This document shows positions 56,750-64,000 of a stretch of DNA of 64,000 nucleotides, in pieces; the stretch's first letter is position 1; each line of letters begins with the position of its first letter. The stretch is from Albidovulum sp. Lineage in GTDB: Bacteria; Pseudomonadota; Alphaproteobacteria; Rhodobacterales; Rhodobacteraceae. The notes below the pieces were generated by a model. That model was not told where the DNA came from. It saw only the letters and a list, made by a program, of their open reading frames with translations, and searched no databases. Both the position numbers and the translations under genes were made by a program. Location of the stretch: contig JALSJQ010000005.1 of assembly GCA_026989275.1 (NCBI GenBank), forward strand, positions 1 to 64,000, read 5' to 3'.

Positions 56750-56893
56750 TCAGCGCCAGAAGGCGAGATATTCGAGCAGCGCGTCGAGCTTGCGGCCGAG
56801 AAAGAGCGGCAGATCGAGATGGAGCCAGAAGGCATCGGCCACGAACAGGGCGAGGATCGCGAGGATGAGAAGGGCGGCTGCACGGTCGGTCAT
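56750..56893 (-). CDS. Small single-span membrane protein, 47 residues
   Basis: This short gene has strong GC3 bias and GGAG 6-7 nt before its ATG. The product has one hydrophobic helix (residues 5-24, AAALLILAILALFVADAFW), then LHLDLPLFLGRKL and an aromatic C-terminus (LEYLAFWR). It lies 126 bp upstream of pgk on the same strand. I recall similar small proteins next to glycolytic genes in Rhodobacteraceae, but I know no function. Confidence 0.75.
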   Translation of the reverse strand: MTDRAAALLILAILALFVADAFWLHLDLPLFLGRKLDALLEYLAFWR

Positions 56894-57070
56894 CGGTTTC
56901 TCCGGAGGGCTCGGATGCCATTTTCACCCGTTCGGCGCATGAGGCAAGGGGCGAGAGCGGGAAAGCACGGCGCCTTCCGCCGGCGCACTCCACGGGTCGC
57001 GCCGTTGCGGAAAGGGCGAACGGTGCGGTGGTTGCGGAGGAGCGGGTGCGGCGCCGTTCCCCTGCAAGGG

Positions 57071-57661
57071 TCAGTCGAATTCCTCGTCGGGATAGACCCC
57101 CCAGAGCGCCTTTCGCGGCACCCAGCCCGAAAGGCCCGCCGCGCGCACCTTGCACCAGGCGCCCGTGCAGGCGACGAGCCTGAGAAGCGCCCCCCGTTCG
57201 ATCCGGGCGACGAGAAAGGATTGCCGGTCGGGCCGGCTCAGCATCTCCACCTTCTCGCGGGCCAGGGCGGTGCGTCGGCCCGAGAGCAGCGGTGCGTAGA
57301 TCCAGCCGGTGATTCCCTCCCAGTCGCGCACCCGCCGCCAGTTGCCGTATTCGCCGATCACCTCGAGCGGCAGGCCGCGCCGGCGATAGACCCAGTCGAT
57401 GCGATACTTGGCTGCCGGTCCGCGGCGCAGATTGGCCCGGTCGGGCTTGAGAGAGACGAAACGCGGCAACGGCAGGCCGGTGACCGGGCCGCGTGCCGGC
57501 GCGGCGCGGCGCGTCTCGTCGGCCCGGAGCCGCCGGGTCGGGCCGAGAGCGGCGATCACGGCAAGGCCCGCCGCAAGCGCTGCGCGGCGGCTCACGAAAA
57601 GAACCGGTGGGGGAGCGCCACACGCGCTGGCCCGCAGGGGCGGATCATGCCGTTTTGTCAC
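57071..57661 (-). CDS. Exported SH3-domain protein
   Basis: The roughly 196-residue protein has an N-terminal export signal (SRRAALAAGLAVIAALG, ending near LRADE) and two bacterial SH3-like segments: FVSLKPDRANLRRGPAAKYRIDWVY with GNWRRVRDWEGITGWIY, and LLRLVACTGAWCKVRAAGLSGWVP. Such proteins bind cell-wall peptides or act as targeting modules. The start is uncertain: the GTG at 57661 has AGGA 6 nt upstream, while the GTG at 57595 would start right at the signal. It is divergent from the hydroxyacid dehydrogenase. Confidence 0.82.
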   Translation of the reverse strand: MTKRHDPPLRASACGAPPPVLFVSRRAALAAGLAVIAALGPTRRLRADETRRAAPARGPVTGLPLPRFVSLKPDRANLRRGPAAKYRIDWVYRRRGLPLEVIGEYGNWRRVRDWEGITGWIYAPLLSGRRTALAREKVEMLSRPDRQSFLVARIERGALLRLVACTGAWCKVRAAGLSGWVPRKALWGVYPDEEFD

Positions 57662-58022
57662 CTCGGTCCTGCCTGTCGCCTCTGTTCTGTCGCCTGCCGG
57701 CCCGTTGCCAATTGCCGACGGCCTCTGCCGGGTTCGCGGAGCGCCCGCCTCCGGCCCCGGCCTCGTCTTTCGTTCCGATGATCTTCCCGTCATGGGGCGG
57801 CGTCAACCGTTTCCGGCATTTCCGGGTGGATCTTCCCTCGCTGCCCGTGCCGCCTGCGGCGCCGGTCTTCCGCGTACGGTCGCCTCGCGCAACAATGTTG
57901 CGCGTCGCGCCTCTTCCGGCTTGCCCCTGCCCGGAATATCCTGTCACTATGGCGCGGCGGGAGCGGCGCAGCGGGGCGTCGCCGGGCTCTCACGGTTTCA
58001 CGCAAAGGCTGCAAGGGGTGTC
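57662..58022. promoter_or_regulatory. Divergent control region SH3 protein / hydroxyacid dehydrogenase
   Basis: The 361 bp contain the 19 bp palindrome listed separately and, 17 bp further on, a weak sigma-70-like pair: TTGCCC (57921-57926) and CACTAT (57945-57950), 18 bp apart, pointing to the dehydrogenase. Confidence 0.45.
57886..57904. promoter_or_regulatory. Perfect 19 bp palindrome, candidate operator
   Basis: CGCGCAACA-A-TGTTGCGCG is a perfect 9+1+9 palindrome in the divergent region, just upstream of a plausible promoter for the D-2-hydroxyacid dehydrogenase. Its symmetry and placement suggest a dimeric regulator site. Confidence 0.65.
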
Positions 58023-59012
58023 ATGCCGAGGAAGGAAAAGCTGCATGTCGTCGTCACGCGCCGGCTGCCCGAGGTGGTCGAGACGCGGATGAAGGAGCTG
58101 TTCGATGTCGAGCTCAACGAGGATGACCGGCCGCTGAGCCGCGAGGAGCTGGCCGCGGCCATGCAGCGGGCCGACGTGCTGGTGCCGACCATCACCGACA
58201 CCATCGACCAGGCCCTCCTCGCGCGGGCGGGGGAGCGGCTGCGCCTCATTGCCAATTACGGCGCCGGGGTCGATCACATCGACGTGCACACCGCCCGTCA
58301 GCGCGGCATTCTCGTCACCAACACGCCCGGCGTTCAGGCCGAGGACACGGCCGACATGGCAATGGCGCTGATCCTCGCGGTGATGCGGCGGATTCGCGAA
58401 GGGCTCGAGGTGATGGAGCGCGGCGAGTGGGAAGGCTGGGCACCCACCGCCTTTCTCGGGTCGCGCATCGCCGGCAAGCGCCTCGGCATCCTCGGCATGG
58501 GGCAGGTCGGCCAGGCGGTGGCGCGGCGGGCACGGGCCTTCGGGATGCAGATCCACTACCACAACCGCCGCCGGGTCCACCCCGACATCGAGGCCGAGCT
58601 CGAAGCCACCTGGTGGGAGAGCCTCGACCAGATGGTGGCGCGAATGGACGTGATCTCGGTCAACTGCCCCCATACGCCGGCGACCTTTCATCTCATGAAC
58701 GCACGGCGGCTCAAGCTGATGAAGCCGACGGCGGTGATCGTCAACACTTCCCGCGGCGAGGTGATCGACGAGAACGCCCTCACCCGGATGCTGCGCTCGG
58801 GCGCGATCGCCGGGGCCGGGCTCGACGTCTATGAGCGCGGCACCGACATCAACCCGCGGCTGCGGCAGCTGAAGAACGTCGTCCTATTGCCGCATATGGG
58901 TTCGGCGACCCACGAGGCGCGGCGCGAGATGGGCGAGAAGGTGCTGCTCAACATCAAGACCTTCGACGACGGCCACCGTCCGCCGGATCTGGTGCTGCCG
59001 AGCATGCTCTGA
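58023..59012 (+). CDS. D-2-hydroxyacid dehydrogenase, glyoxylate/hydroxypyruvate reductase type
   Basis: The 329-residue NAD(P)-dependent enzyme reduces glyoxylate, hydroxypyruvate or similar 2-keto acids. It has the substrate-side ANYGAGVDHID, the Rossmann motif LGILGMGQVGQAVARRA (near residue 160), the catalytic arginine in VNTSRGEVID, the glutamate after AGAGLDVYE and the histidine in LLPHMGSAT. NRRR after the second strand suggests NADP preference (inference). AAGGGG precedes the ATG. Confidence 0.93.
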   Translation: MPRKEKLHVVVTRRLPEVVETRMKELFDVELNEDDRPLSREELAAAMQRADVLVPTITDTIDQALLARAGERLRLIANYGAGVDHIDVHTARQRGILVTNTPGVQAEDTADMAMALILAVMRRIREGLEVMERGEWEGWAPTAFLGSRIAGKRLGILGMGQVGQAVARRARAFGMQIHYHNRRRVHPDIEAELEATWWESLDQMVARMDVISVNCPHTPATFHLMNARRLKLMKPTAVIVNTSRGEVIDENALTRMLRSGAIAGAGLDVYERGTDINPRLRQLKNVVLLPHMGSATHEARREMGEKVLLNIKTFDDGHRPPDLVLPSML

Positions 59013-59429
59013 GGGGGCGGTTCGCCGGTCGATGTGATCCGGCGGGGCGTTCGGGGGAGCGTGCGGGAGCGCGAGCCGCGGGCGCTGCCCACTGCCGCCG
59101 GCGGCTCGGTCGGCTCCGAGGACGGGCGGGCCATGCCGGGCCGCGTCTTCCGCCCGTGGCGCCCCGGGCACCGGCGCTTGCCTTCGGGGCATTGGCGGCA
59201 TCGCTGCAGGGGTGCGGCTCGGGGAAGGTCTTCGCGATTCGCCTCCGTCTCCGGCGCCCTCGTCCTCCGTCTTCCGGTCCCGCCCCGCGCCCCCTTTTCA
59301 TTTGTCCCGTCACTGCGTAGCTTCCCGTGAGCCACGGGGAACGTCCGGGCGGTGGAGGAACGGGCAGGCAGGAAGGGGAGCCGGAGCGGCATGGCGCGCA
59401 GACGGAGCAACGGGCGGCAGGAGAAGCGG
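59013..59429. other. Intergenic region upstream of rnd
   Basis: The 417 bp are GC-rich for the first 270 bases with no gene seen. The last part contains the putative rnd promoter (59295-59323). An upstream in-frame ATG at 59391 could lengthen Rnd by 13 residues. Confidence 0.4.
59295..59323 (+). promoter_or_regulatory. Possible rnd promoter
   Basis: TTTTCA (59295-59300), a 17 bp spacer and TAGCTT (59318-59323) make a weak sigma-70 match about 105 bp upstream of the rnd start, in the only AT-rich patch of the gap. Confidence 0.35.
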
Positions 59430-60638
59430 ATGGCGCAAGGTGGCGGGGGCGACATTCCCGTCATCACCCGCACCGAGGATCTCGCGGCCTTCTGCGAACG
59501 GGCCCGCCGGGCGCCCTTCGTCACCCTCGATACCGAGTTCCTCCGTGAGCGGACCTATTTCGCCCAGCTCTGCCTCGTGCAGATGGCCCTGCCGGAGGAG
59601 ATGGCCGACGAGGGGCCCGATGCCGTCGTCATCGACCCGATCGCCGGCGATCTCGACCTCGCCCCGCTCTGGGCGCTTCTGGCCGACGAGAACGTCATCA
59701 AGGTGCTGCATGCCGCGCGGCAGGATGTCGAGATCTTTCACAACCGGGGCGGGGTGATCCCGGAACCGCTCTTCGATACCCAGGTTGCCGCCATGGTCTG
59801 CGGTTTCGGCGAACAGGTCGGCTACGAGACGCTGGTGCGCAGGATCGCCGGCGCCCGGATCGACAAGACCTCGCGATTCACCGACTGGTCGCGCCGCCCG
59901 CTGAGCGAGGAGCAGCTCCGCTATGCGCTGGCCGATGTCACCCATCTGCGGCAGATCTATCGCCACCTGTCTTCCTGCCTGAAGGAGAGCGGTCGCGAGG
60001 AATGGGTGCGCGAGGAAATGGCGGTTCTGACCGACCCGGCCACCTACGAAGCCGTGCCCGGCGAGATGTGGAGGAAGATCCGCACCCGCACCACCACGCC
60101 GACCTTTCTTGCCGTGGTGCGGGAGCTGGCGCGGTTTCGCGAGGAATACGCCCGGGCGAAGAACATTCCCCGGGGGCGGGTGTTCAAGGACGATGCGCTC
60201 CTGGAGCTGGCCTCCGTCAGGCCGCAATCGGAGGCGGATCTCGCCCGCACGCGGCTGTTGCAGCGCGAGGCGCGGCGCGGCGAGATCGCGAAGGGCATAC
60301 TCGCCGCCATCCGCCGCGGGATCGAGACCCCGCCCGAGGCGCGGCCGCGGCTCGAGAAGACGCAGGAGCAGGAGCAGAAGAACCCGGCCCTGGCCGATCT
60401 CTTGCGGGTGCTGCTCAAGGCCAGGGCCGAGGAGGCCGGCGTCGCCCAGAGGCTCATCGCCACCGCGGCCGATCTCGACGCCCTGGCGGCCGGCCGGCGC
60501 GATGTGCCGGCCCTGCGGGGCTGGCGCCACGAAGCCTTCGGCAAGGCGGCGCTCGAGCTGATCGAGGGGCGCATCGCCCTTGCCGTCGATGGCCGGCGGG
60601 TGCGCGCCGTGCCGCTCGAGGACGGGAAGAAAGACTGA
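59430..60638 (+). CDS. rnd: Ribonuclease D
   Basis: This 3'-5' exoribonuclease trims tRNA precursors. The 402-residue protein has the DEDD residues in VTLDTEFLRERTY, LHAARQDVEIF and YALADVTHLRQIY. HRDC-type helical domains follow (KNIPRGRVFKDDALLELA near residue 230). AGGAGAAG 5 nt before the ATG at 59430 decides the start; the ATG at 59391 is an alternative. Confidence 0.95.
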   Translation: MAQGGGGDIPVITRTEDLAAFCERARRAPFVTLDTEFLRERTYFAQLCLVQMALPEEMADEGPDAVVIDPIAGDLDLAPLWALLADENVIKVLHAARQDVEIFHNRGGVIPEPLFDTQVAAMVCGFGEQVGYETLVRRIAGARIDKTSRFTDWSRRPLSEEQLRYALADVTHLRQIYRHLSSCLKESGREEWVREEMAVLTDPATYEAVPGEMWRKIRTRTTTPTFLAVVRELARFREEYARAKNIPRGRVFKDDALLELASVRPQSEADLARTRLLQREARRGEIAKGILAAIRRGIETPPEARPRLEKTQEQEQKNPALADLLRVLLKARAEEAGVAQRLIATAADLDALAAGRRDVPALRGWRHEAFGKAALELIEGRIALAVDGRRVRAVPLEDGKKD

Positions 60639-60746
60639 GATCGTGCCGGCGGCGGGCGTGGCCCGAAGCGCGCCCTGCACCGCCTTCCGTGGTTTCGATC
60701 GCCCTGCGATTGTTTCCGATCGGCCATTAATCATGCAGTTGCCCGC

Positions 60747-60761
60747 CGATTGGCCCAATCG
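60747..60761. promoter_or_regulatory. 15 bp perfect palindrome upstream of the lipoprotein gene
   Basis: CGATTGG-C-CCAATCG lies 48 bp before the start of the lipoprotein gene in an AT-richer patch. It is a candidate operator. Confidence 0.4.
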
Positions 60762-60808
60762 CGCCACATTTCCCCGCCATGACTTCGGCAAAGGAATGGA
60801 GGGGCAAC

Positions 60809-61528
60809 ATGACCAGATGGATGATTGCAGCGCTGCTGTCGGCGAGCGGGCTTCTTGCCGGTTGCGCCGGCATCGAGGCCACCCGGGCGGTCGGCATGGC
60901 CAATCTGCCGATCGCCGGCATCGAGGAGGTCAGGGCCGAGGGCGCGGCCGTGGATGCCAGCCCCGCGGAAGTGCGGGGGTGGAAGGTGGTGGACGTCGTC
61001 GTCAACGTTCCCGAGGATCTCAAGGTCTCGGAAGCCAATGTCTTCTTCCCCATCGCCGACATCGTCTGGCACGGCGATCCGGCCGGAGAGAGTCCCGCCA
61101 TCCGCAAGGTGCAGGTGGCGCGGATACTGGACGACGCGCTGACCGAGGCCTTCACGGTCGTTGACGGCACGCGGCCGGTGGTGATCGAGCTCACGCTGAG
61201 GCGGTTCCACGCACTGACGCCGAAGACGCGCTACACCGTGGGCGGCACCCACGACATCCGCTTCGACATCGTCGCGCGCGACGCCGAAAGCGGCGAAACG
61301 CTCTGGGGGCCGCGTTTCGCGCATCTCGAGTTTCCGGCCTATGGCGGCGACAAGGCCCTCGAGGCCGAACGGATGGGGCTGACGCAGAAGGTCCGCATCA
61401 CCCGCCATCTCATCGCCTGGGCATGGAAGGCGTTTCTCGGGGTCGAGAACCCCGATCCCGAAACCCTGCCGGTCGGCCCGCTGGCCGCGCATCTTTCCCC
61501 CGAAGGGGCAACGGGCGTGGCTGGTTGA
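60809..61528 (+). CDS. Conserved lipoprotein, DUF6778-like
   Basis: The 239-residue protein has a lipoprotein signal with lipobox LLAGC (Cys19), then a conserved region (WKVVDVVVNVPEDLKVSEANVFFP, IADIVWHGDP, VVIELTLRRFHALTPKTRY, GGTHDIRFDI). It matches a family I recall from Rhodobacteraceae as DUF6778. No Asp follows the lipid-bearing Cys (CAG), so outer-membrane sorting is likely. GGAGGGG precedes the ATG. Function is unknown. Confidence 0.82.
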   Translation: MTRWMIAALLSASGLLAGCAGIEATRAVGMANLPIAGIEEVRAEGAAVDASPAEVRGWKVVDVVVNVPEDLKVSEANVFFPIADIVWHGDPAGESPAIRKVQVARILDDALTEAFTVVDGTRPVVIELTLRRFHALTPKTRYTVGGTHDIRFDIVARDAESGETLWGPRFAHLEFPAYGGDKALEAERMGLTQKVRITRHLIAWAWKAFLGVENPDPETLPVGPLAAHLSPEGATGVAG

Positions 61529-61969
61529 ACCGTCCGTCCGCCGGATCGGAGAGGCGGCCGAAGCGGTGATCCGCGGTGACTGCCCGCTTCGACCGCCACA
61601 GCCGCCAGATCGGGGAGATGCCGTGCGCGGTGTCTCCCCTTTTTCGCGCATCACGTGGCGGGGCATCCGGCCGCCCCTTGCGGAGAGGGACAGGGCCTGC
61701 GGAAAGAAGCCGGTCACGGCCGCCGGACTGCCTCCCGGGGAGGCGCAGCGGCACGAGCGCCCCGATCCCGCCCCCGTGCGGGGAAGGCGGGCGCACCGGT
61801 CATGTGCCCTTCGGAAGATCGCCGCGACTGGTGCTTCCCGGCGCGGGTGAGGCAGGCGCGCGGCGGCCCGTCACCCGCCCTTGCCCCTCTCCCATAGCGT
61901 GGCACACCATCGTGCCCCCCTGACGGAAACCGCCTTTCCTCCGCATGGGGGAGGCGGTAGGGGAAGGGC
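61529..61969. other. Intergenic region lipoprotein / RlmI-type gene
   Basis: Apart from the terminator at 61612-61644, these 441 bp show no gene. Several short frames exist on both strands but lack an SD and codon bias. Confidence 0.45.
61612..61644 (+). terminator. Intrinsic terminator after the lipoprotein gene
   Basis: GGGGAGA (61612-61618) and TCTCCCC (61633-61639) form a perfect stem over a 14 nt loop that can itself pair weakly, followed by TTTTT (61640-61644). It lies 84 bp past the lipoprotein stop and is one of the best intrinsic terminators in the window. Confidence 0.75.
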
Positions 61970-63223
61970 ATGGAACACGAAGTATCCCGTGCCGCTGACC
62001 TCGTCGATGCACTCGATCCGGCCCGCCGCCCCGTCATCCGCCTGCGGCCCGGGCGCGACGGGCGTGCTCTGGCCCGCGGCGCGCCCTGGGCCTTTGCCGA
62101 CGAGATCGCCCTCGACCGGCGCACGCGGCGGCTTGCCCCCGGCACGATCGTCCGGCTCGAGAGTGCCCGCGGGCAGGCGACGGGGTCGCGGCCGCTCGGC
62201 ACCTTCGCCTTCAACCCCCGTTCGAAGATCGCCGCCCGCCGGCTCGACGACGACCCCGAGGCCGTCATCGACCGTTCCTGGATCGCGCGGCGCCTGGCCG
62301 GTGCCGCCCGGCTGCGCGATCGTCTGTTCGACGCGCCCTTCTGGCGCTGGGTCCATGCCGAGGGGGACGGGCTGCCCGGCGTGGTGATCGACCGGTTCGG
62401 CGAGGCCGCCGTCATCCAGCCCAACGCCGCCTGGGCCGAGCGGCTCCTGCCCTGGTTCGTCGAGGTTCTCGCGGAGGCCGGCATCGGCCCCGTCGTCATG
62501 AACGGCATGAGCCGCGGACGGGCGCTCGAGGGGCTGGAGGAGCGGGTCGATCTCCTGGCCGGCACGCTGGACGGGCCGGTGAAGGTGCCGATGAACGGGG
62601 CCGTCTATCTCGCCGATCTGCTCGGCGGACAGAAGACCGGGCTTTATTACGACCAGCGGCTCAACCATGCCTTCGCCGCCCGTCTCGGCCGCGATGGGCG
62701 GATGCTCGACGTCTTTTCCCATGTCGGCGGTTTCTCCCTCGCGGCGCTCGCGGCCGGTGCCCGGGAGGCGCTGGCGGTCGATGCCTCGGCGCCGGCGCTG
62801 GCTCTGGCGCGGACCGGAGCGCGCGAAAGCGGCGTGGCCGAACGCTTCCGCACCCTGCGGGCCGATGCCTTCGAGGCGATGGCAGGGCTGGGGGCCGAAG
62901 GGCGGCGCTTCGATCTGGTGGTGGCCGATCCGCCGGCCTTCGCCCCCAACCGTGCCGCGCGCGAGGCCGGGCTCCGGGCCTACGAGAAGGTCGCGCGGCT
63001 CGCGGCCCCTCTGGTGGCGCCGGGCGGATTCCTCGTGCTCTGCTCCTGCTCCCATGCCGTCGATCTCGAGGCCTTCCGCGGCGCCTCGCTGCGCGGCATC
63101 GGCCGGGCCGGGCGCCGCGGTCAGCTGCTCCACACCGGCTTTGCCGGCCCCGATCACCCGCAACACCCCCATCTGGCCGAGACCGGCTATCTCAAGGCGC
63201 TTTTCTGGCGCCTCGACGGCTGA
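61970..63223 (+). CDS. Class I SAM-dependent rRNA methyltransferase, RlmI/RlmK-like
   Basis: The 417-residue protein has an N-terminal PUA domain (RPVIRLRPGRDGRALARGAPWAFADEI), a linker domain and a methyltransferase domain. SAM motif I is LDVFSHVGGFSLAAL (near residue 245). The motif IV is VVADPPAFAPN (near 322), and the CSCSH stretch carries the cysteine pair seen in m5C methyltransferases. E. coli RlmI methylates C1962 of 23S rRNA. GGGGAAGGG precedes the ATG. The PIN gene follows after 7 bp. Confidence 0.92.
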   Translation: MEHEVSRAADLVDALDPARRPVIRLRPGRDGRALARGAPWAFADEIALDRRTRRLAPGTIVRLESARGQATGSRPLGTFAFNPRSKIAARRLDDDPEAVIDRSWIARRLAGAARLRDRLFDAPFWRWVHAEGDGLPGVVIDRFGEAAVIQPNAAWAERLLPWFVEVLAEAGIGPVVMNGMSRGRALEGLEERVDLLAGTLDGPVKVPMNGAVYLADLLGGQKTGLYYDQRLNHAFAARLGRDGRMLDVFSHVGGFSLAALAAGAREALAVDASAPALALARTGARESGVAERFRTLRADAFEAMAGLGAEGRRFDLVVADPPAFAPNRAAREAGLRAYEKVARLAAPLVAPGGFLVLCSCSHAVDLEAFRGASLRGIGRAGRRGQLLHTGFAGPDHPQHPHLAETGYLKALFWRLDG

Positions 63224-63230
63224 GGGCGGC

Positions 63231-63839
63231 ATGGGAGCGGCGACGGCAGGGGGAAGAAGGGGCGAGCGGCTGGTGCTCGACACCTCGGTGCTCGTGCCGC
63301 GCGATCTGCGCCGCCTGCTGCTGACGCTGGCCGATCTCGGCGCCTTCACGCCGGTGATCTCGCCGGGCATCGTCGGGGAATGGCGCCATCGGACCTGTCT
63401 GGACGGCGCGGCGGCGCTTGCCGAGATGGAGGCGGTGCATGCCCGGCTTCTTGCTCGCTGGCCCGGTGCCGAGATCATGCCGCGGGAGGAAGACCTCCGA
63501 GTGCTGAGCCTGCCGGACCCGGCCGATGTGCATGTGCTGGCCGCTGCCCTCGCCGCCGGGGCTGCCGGCATTCTCACCGCCAATCTGCGCGACTTTCCCA
63601 CCCGCACCCTCGCCCGTCACGGCCTCCTGCGCCATGCTCCCGACCCGTGGCTGGCGTCGGTGCTGGCCGAGGATCCGGCGCGGATGGCCGCAGCGCTCGA
63701 TGCGGTTTTCGCGTTGCGCGGCGCGGCGCTGCCCGCCCGGCTCCGGCGGCTCGGGCTCCGGCGCCTTGCCCGGGCGCTGCAGACCGGAGGCGGCGCCGGG
63801 AGCGGGAACGAAGGGTCGGCTCAGAAATCGCGCCAGTAG
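63231..63839 (+). CDS. PIN-domain protein, RSP_2648-type
   Basis: The 202-residue protein starts its PIN fold with LVLDTSVLVPRDLRRLLL (first acidic residue) and has GEWRHR, PDPADVHVLAAALAAGAAGILTANLRDFP with further acidic sites. PIN domains are metal-dependent RNases; many are toxins, but this type is chromosomally conserved without an antitoxin beside it. It follows the RlmI-like gene directly, so an RNA-processing role is possible. Its 3' end overlaps the convergent trkH by 19 bp. Confidence 0.85.
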   Translation: MGAATAGGRRGERLVLDTSVLVPRDLRRLLLTLADLGAFTPVISPGIVGEWRHRTCLDGAAALAEMEAVHARLLARWPGAEIMPREEDLRVLSLPDPADVHVLAAALAAGAAGILTANLRDFPTRTLARHGLLRHAPDPWLASVLAEDPARMAAALDAVFALRGAALPARLRRLGLRRLARALQTGGGAGSGNEGSAQKSRQ

Positions 63840-64000
63840 CGGGCCGAGAGCACCACCAGCACCGTCAGCATCTCCAGCCGGCCGATATACATGCCGAAGA
63901 CCAGAACCCATTTGGCACTGTCGGGGAGGGCGGCGAAATTGCCGGCCGGGCCGATCACCGGGCCGATTCCGGGGCCGACATTGGCCACCGCCGTGAGTGC
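63821..64000 (-). CDS. trkH: Trk potassium uptake protein TrkH, C-terminal 59 residues (cut by window edge)
   Basis: The last 59 codons read ALTAVANVGPGIGPVIGPAG and then NFAALPDSAKWVLVFGMYIG, ending RLEMLTVLVVLSARYWRDF. This is the final pore loop and helix of TrkH, with the fourth selectivity-filter glycines (NVGPGIGP). TrkH conducts K+ with TrkA. The gene enters from the right edge. Its stop codon lies inside the PIN gene on the other strand. Confidence 0.93.
   Translation of the reverse strand, partial: ALTAVANVGPGIGPVIGPAGNFAALPDSAKWVLVFGMYIGRLEMLTVLVVLSARYWRDF

Noticed and set aside
52416-57623. Minus-strand open frame of about 1700 codons
   Set aside because: It runs antisense to the FAD oxidoreductase and the GT-A gene and out of frame through pgk; no family motif is present.
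63231-63839. PIN protein as a VapC-type toxin
   Set aside because: No small antitoxin gene lies beside it; it directly follows an rRNA methyltransferase gene and matches a conserved chromosomal PIN type.

Overview
The window is about 70% GC and reads as alphaproteobacterial, most likely Rhodobacterales or a close relative. This is inferred from gene order (argS-SPOR and nagZ-scpA-scpB, gph divergent from glmU-glmS, an iscR-led suf operon followed by Yip1-like genes), from an IscR that lacks the classical cysteines, and from several small proteins and a PIN protein that look typical of that group. It appears to be chromosomal. I see no tRNA, rRNA, CRISPR array, transposase, phage gene or replication origin.

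Layout. 1-3.9 kb (minus): a phosphomannomutase fragment, kdsA and the capsule exporter pair kpsE/kpsT. 4-9.3 kb (minus): nhaA, an HNH nuclease with a putative PUA/EVE-like front domain, and a molybdenum formate dehydrogenase alpha subunit. An M19 dipeptidase on the plus strand separates this subunit from its diaphorase partner, a NuoE-NuoF fusion at 11.0-12.7 kb. 12.9-18.2 kb: an alpha-methylacyl-CoA racemase, truA, argS and a SPOR protein. 18.4-24.1 kb: a hisN-type phosphatase divergent from a three-gene ABC transporter of the 2-aminoethylphosphonate/sugar-phosphate type, ending in a DeoR regulator. This block sits between the argS-SPOR pair and nagZ-scpA-scpB, which are normally adjacent in the group. 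24.5-27.6 kb: nagZ, scpA, scpB and a small basic protein. 27.8-30.3 kb: an isolated DegT aminotransferase, then 1.2 kb with no convincing gene.

30.3-38 kb holds gph, glmU, glmS (UDP-GlcNAc supply), an ABM monooxygenase with an EamA transporter, and guaA. 38.2-41.5 kb holds an orphan MttB-like methyltransferase and a divergent pair (small hypothetical and HTH/DUF6456 protein) sharing an AT-rich, dyad-rich control region. 41.7-50.9 kb is the Fe-S assembly region: alpha/beta hydrolase, then iscR, cysteine desulfurase, sufB, a 71-residue membrane protein, a YbjQ-like protein, sufC, sufD and three polytopic Yip1-like proteins. 51-64 kb holds rhlE, an FAD oxidoreductase, a glycosyltransferase-like protein, pgk with a 47-residue membrane protein, an SH3 protein divergent from a D-2-hydroxyacid dehydrogenase, rnd, a lipoprotein, an RlmI-type methyltransferase, a PIN protein and the 3' end of trkH.

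Most of the content is housekeeping: cell-envelope precursors, Fe-S cluster assembly, chromosome segregation and RNA metabolism. The points most worth a second look are the inserted transporter block, the non-canonical IscR and its promoter, the extra suf-operon members, the split formate dehydrogenase, the HNH protein, the 1.2 kb empty stretch and several long palindromes upstream of genes. Positions, motifs and Shine-Dalgarno (SD) matches were read by eye. Family names come from recognition of motifs, not from a database search.
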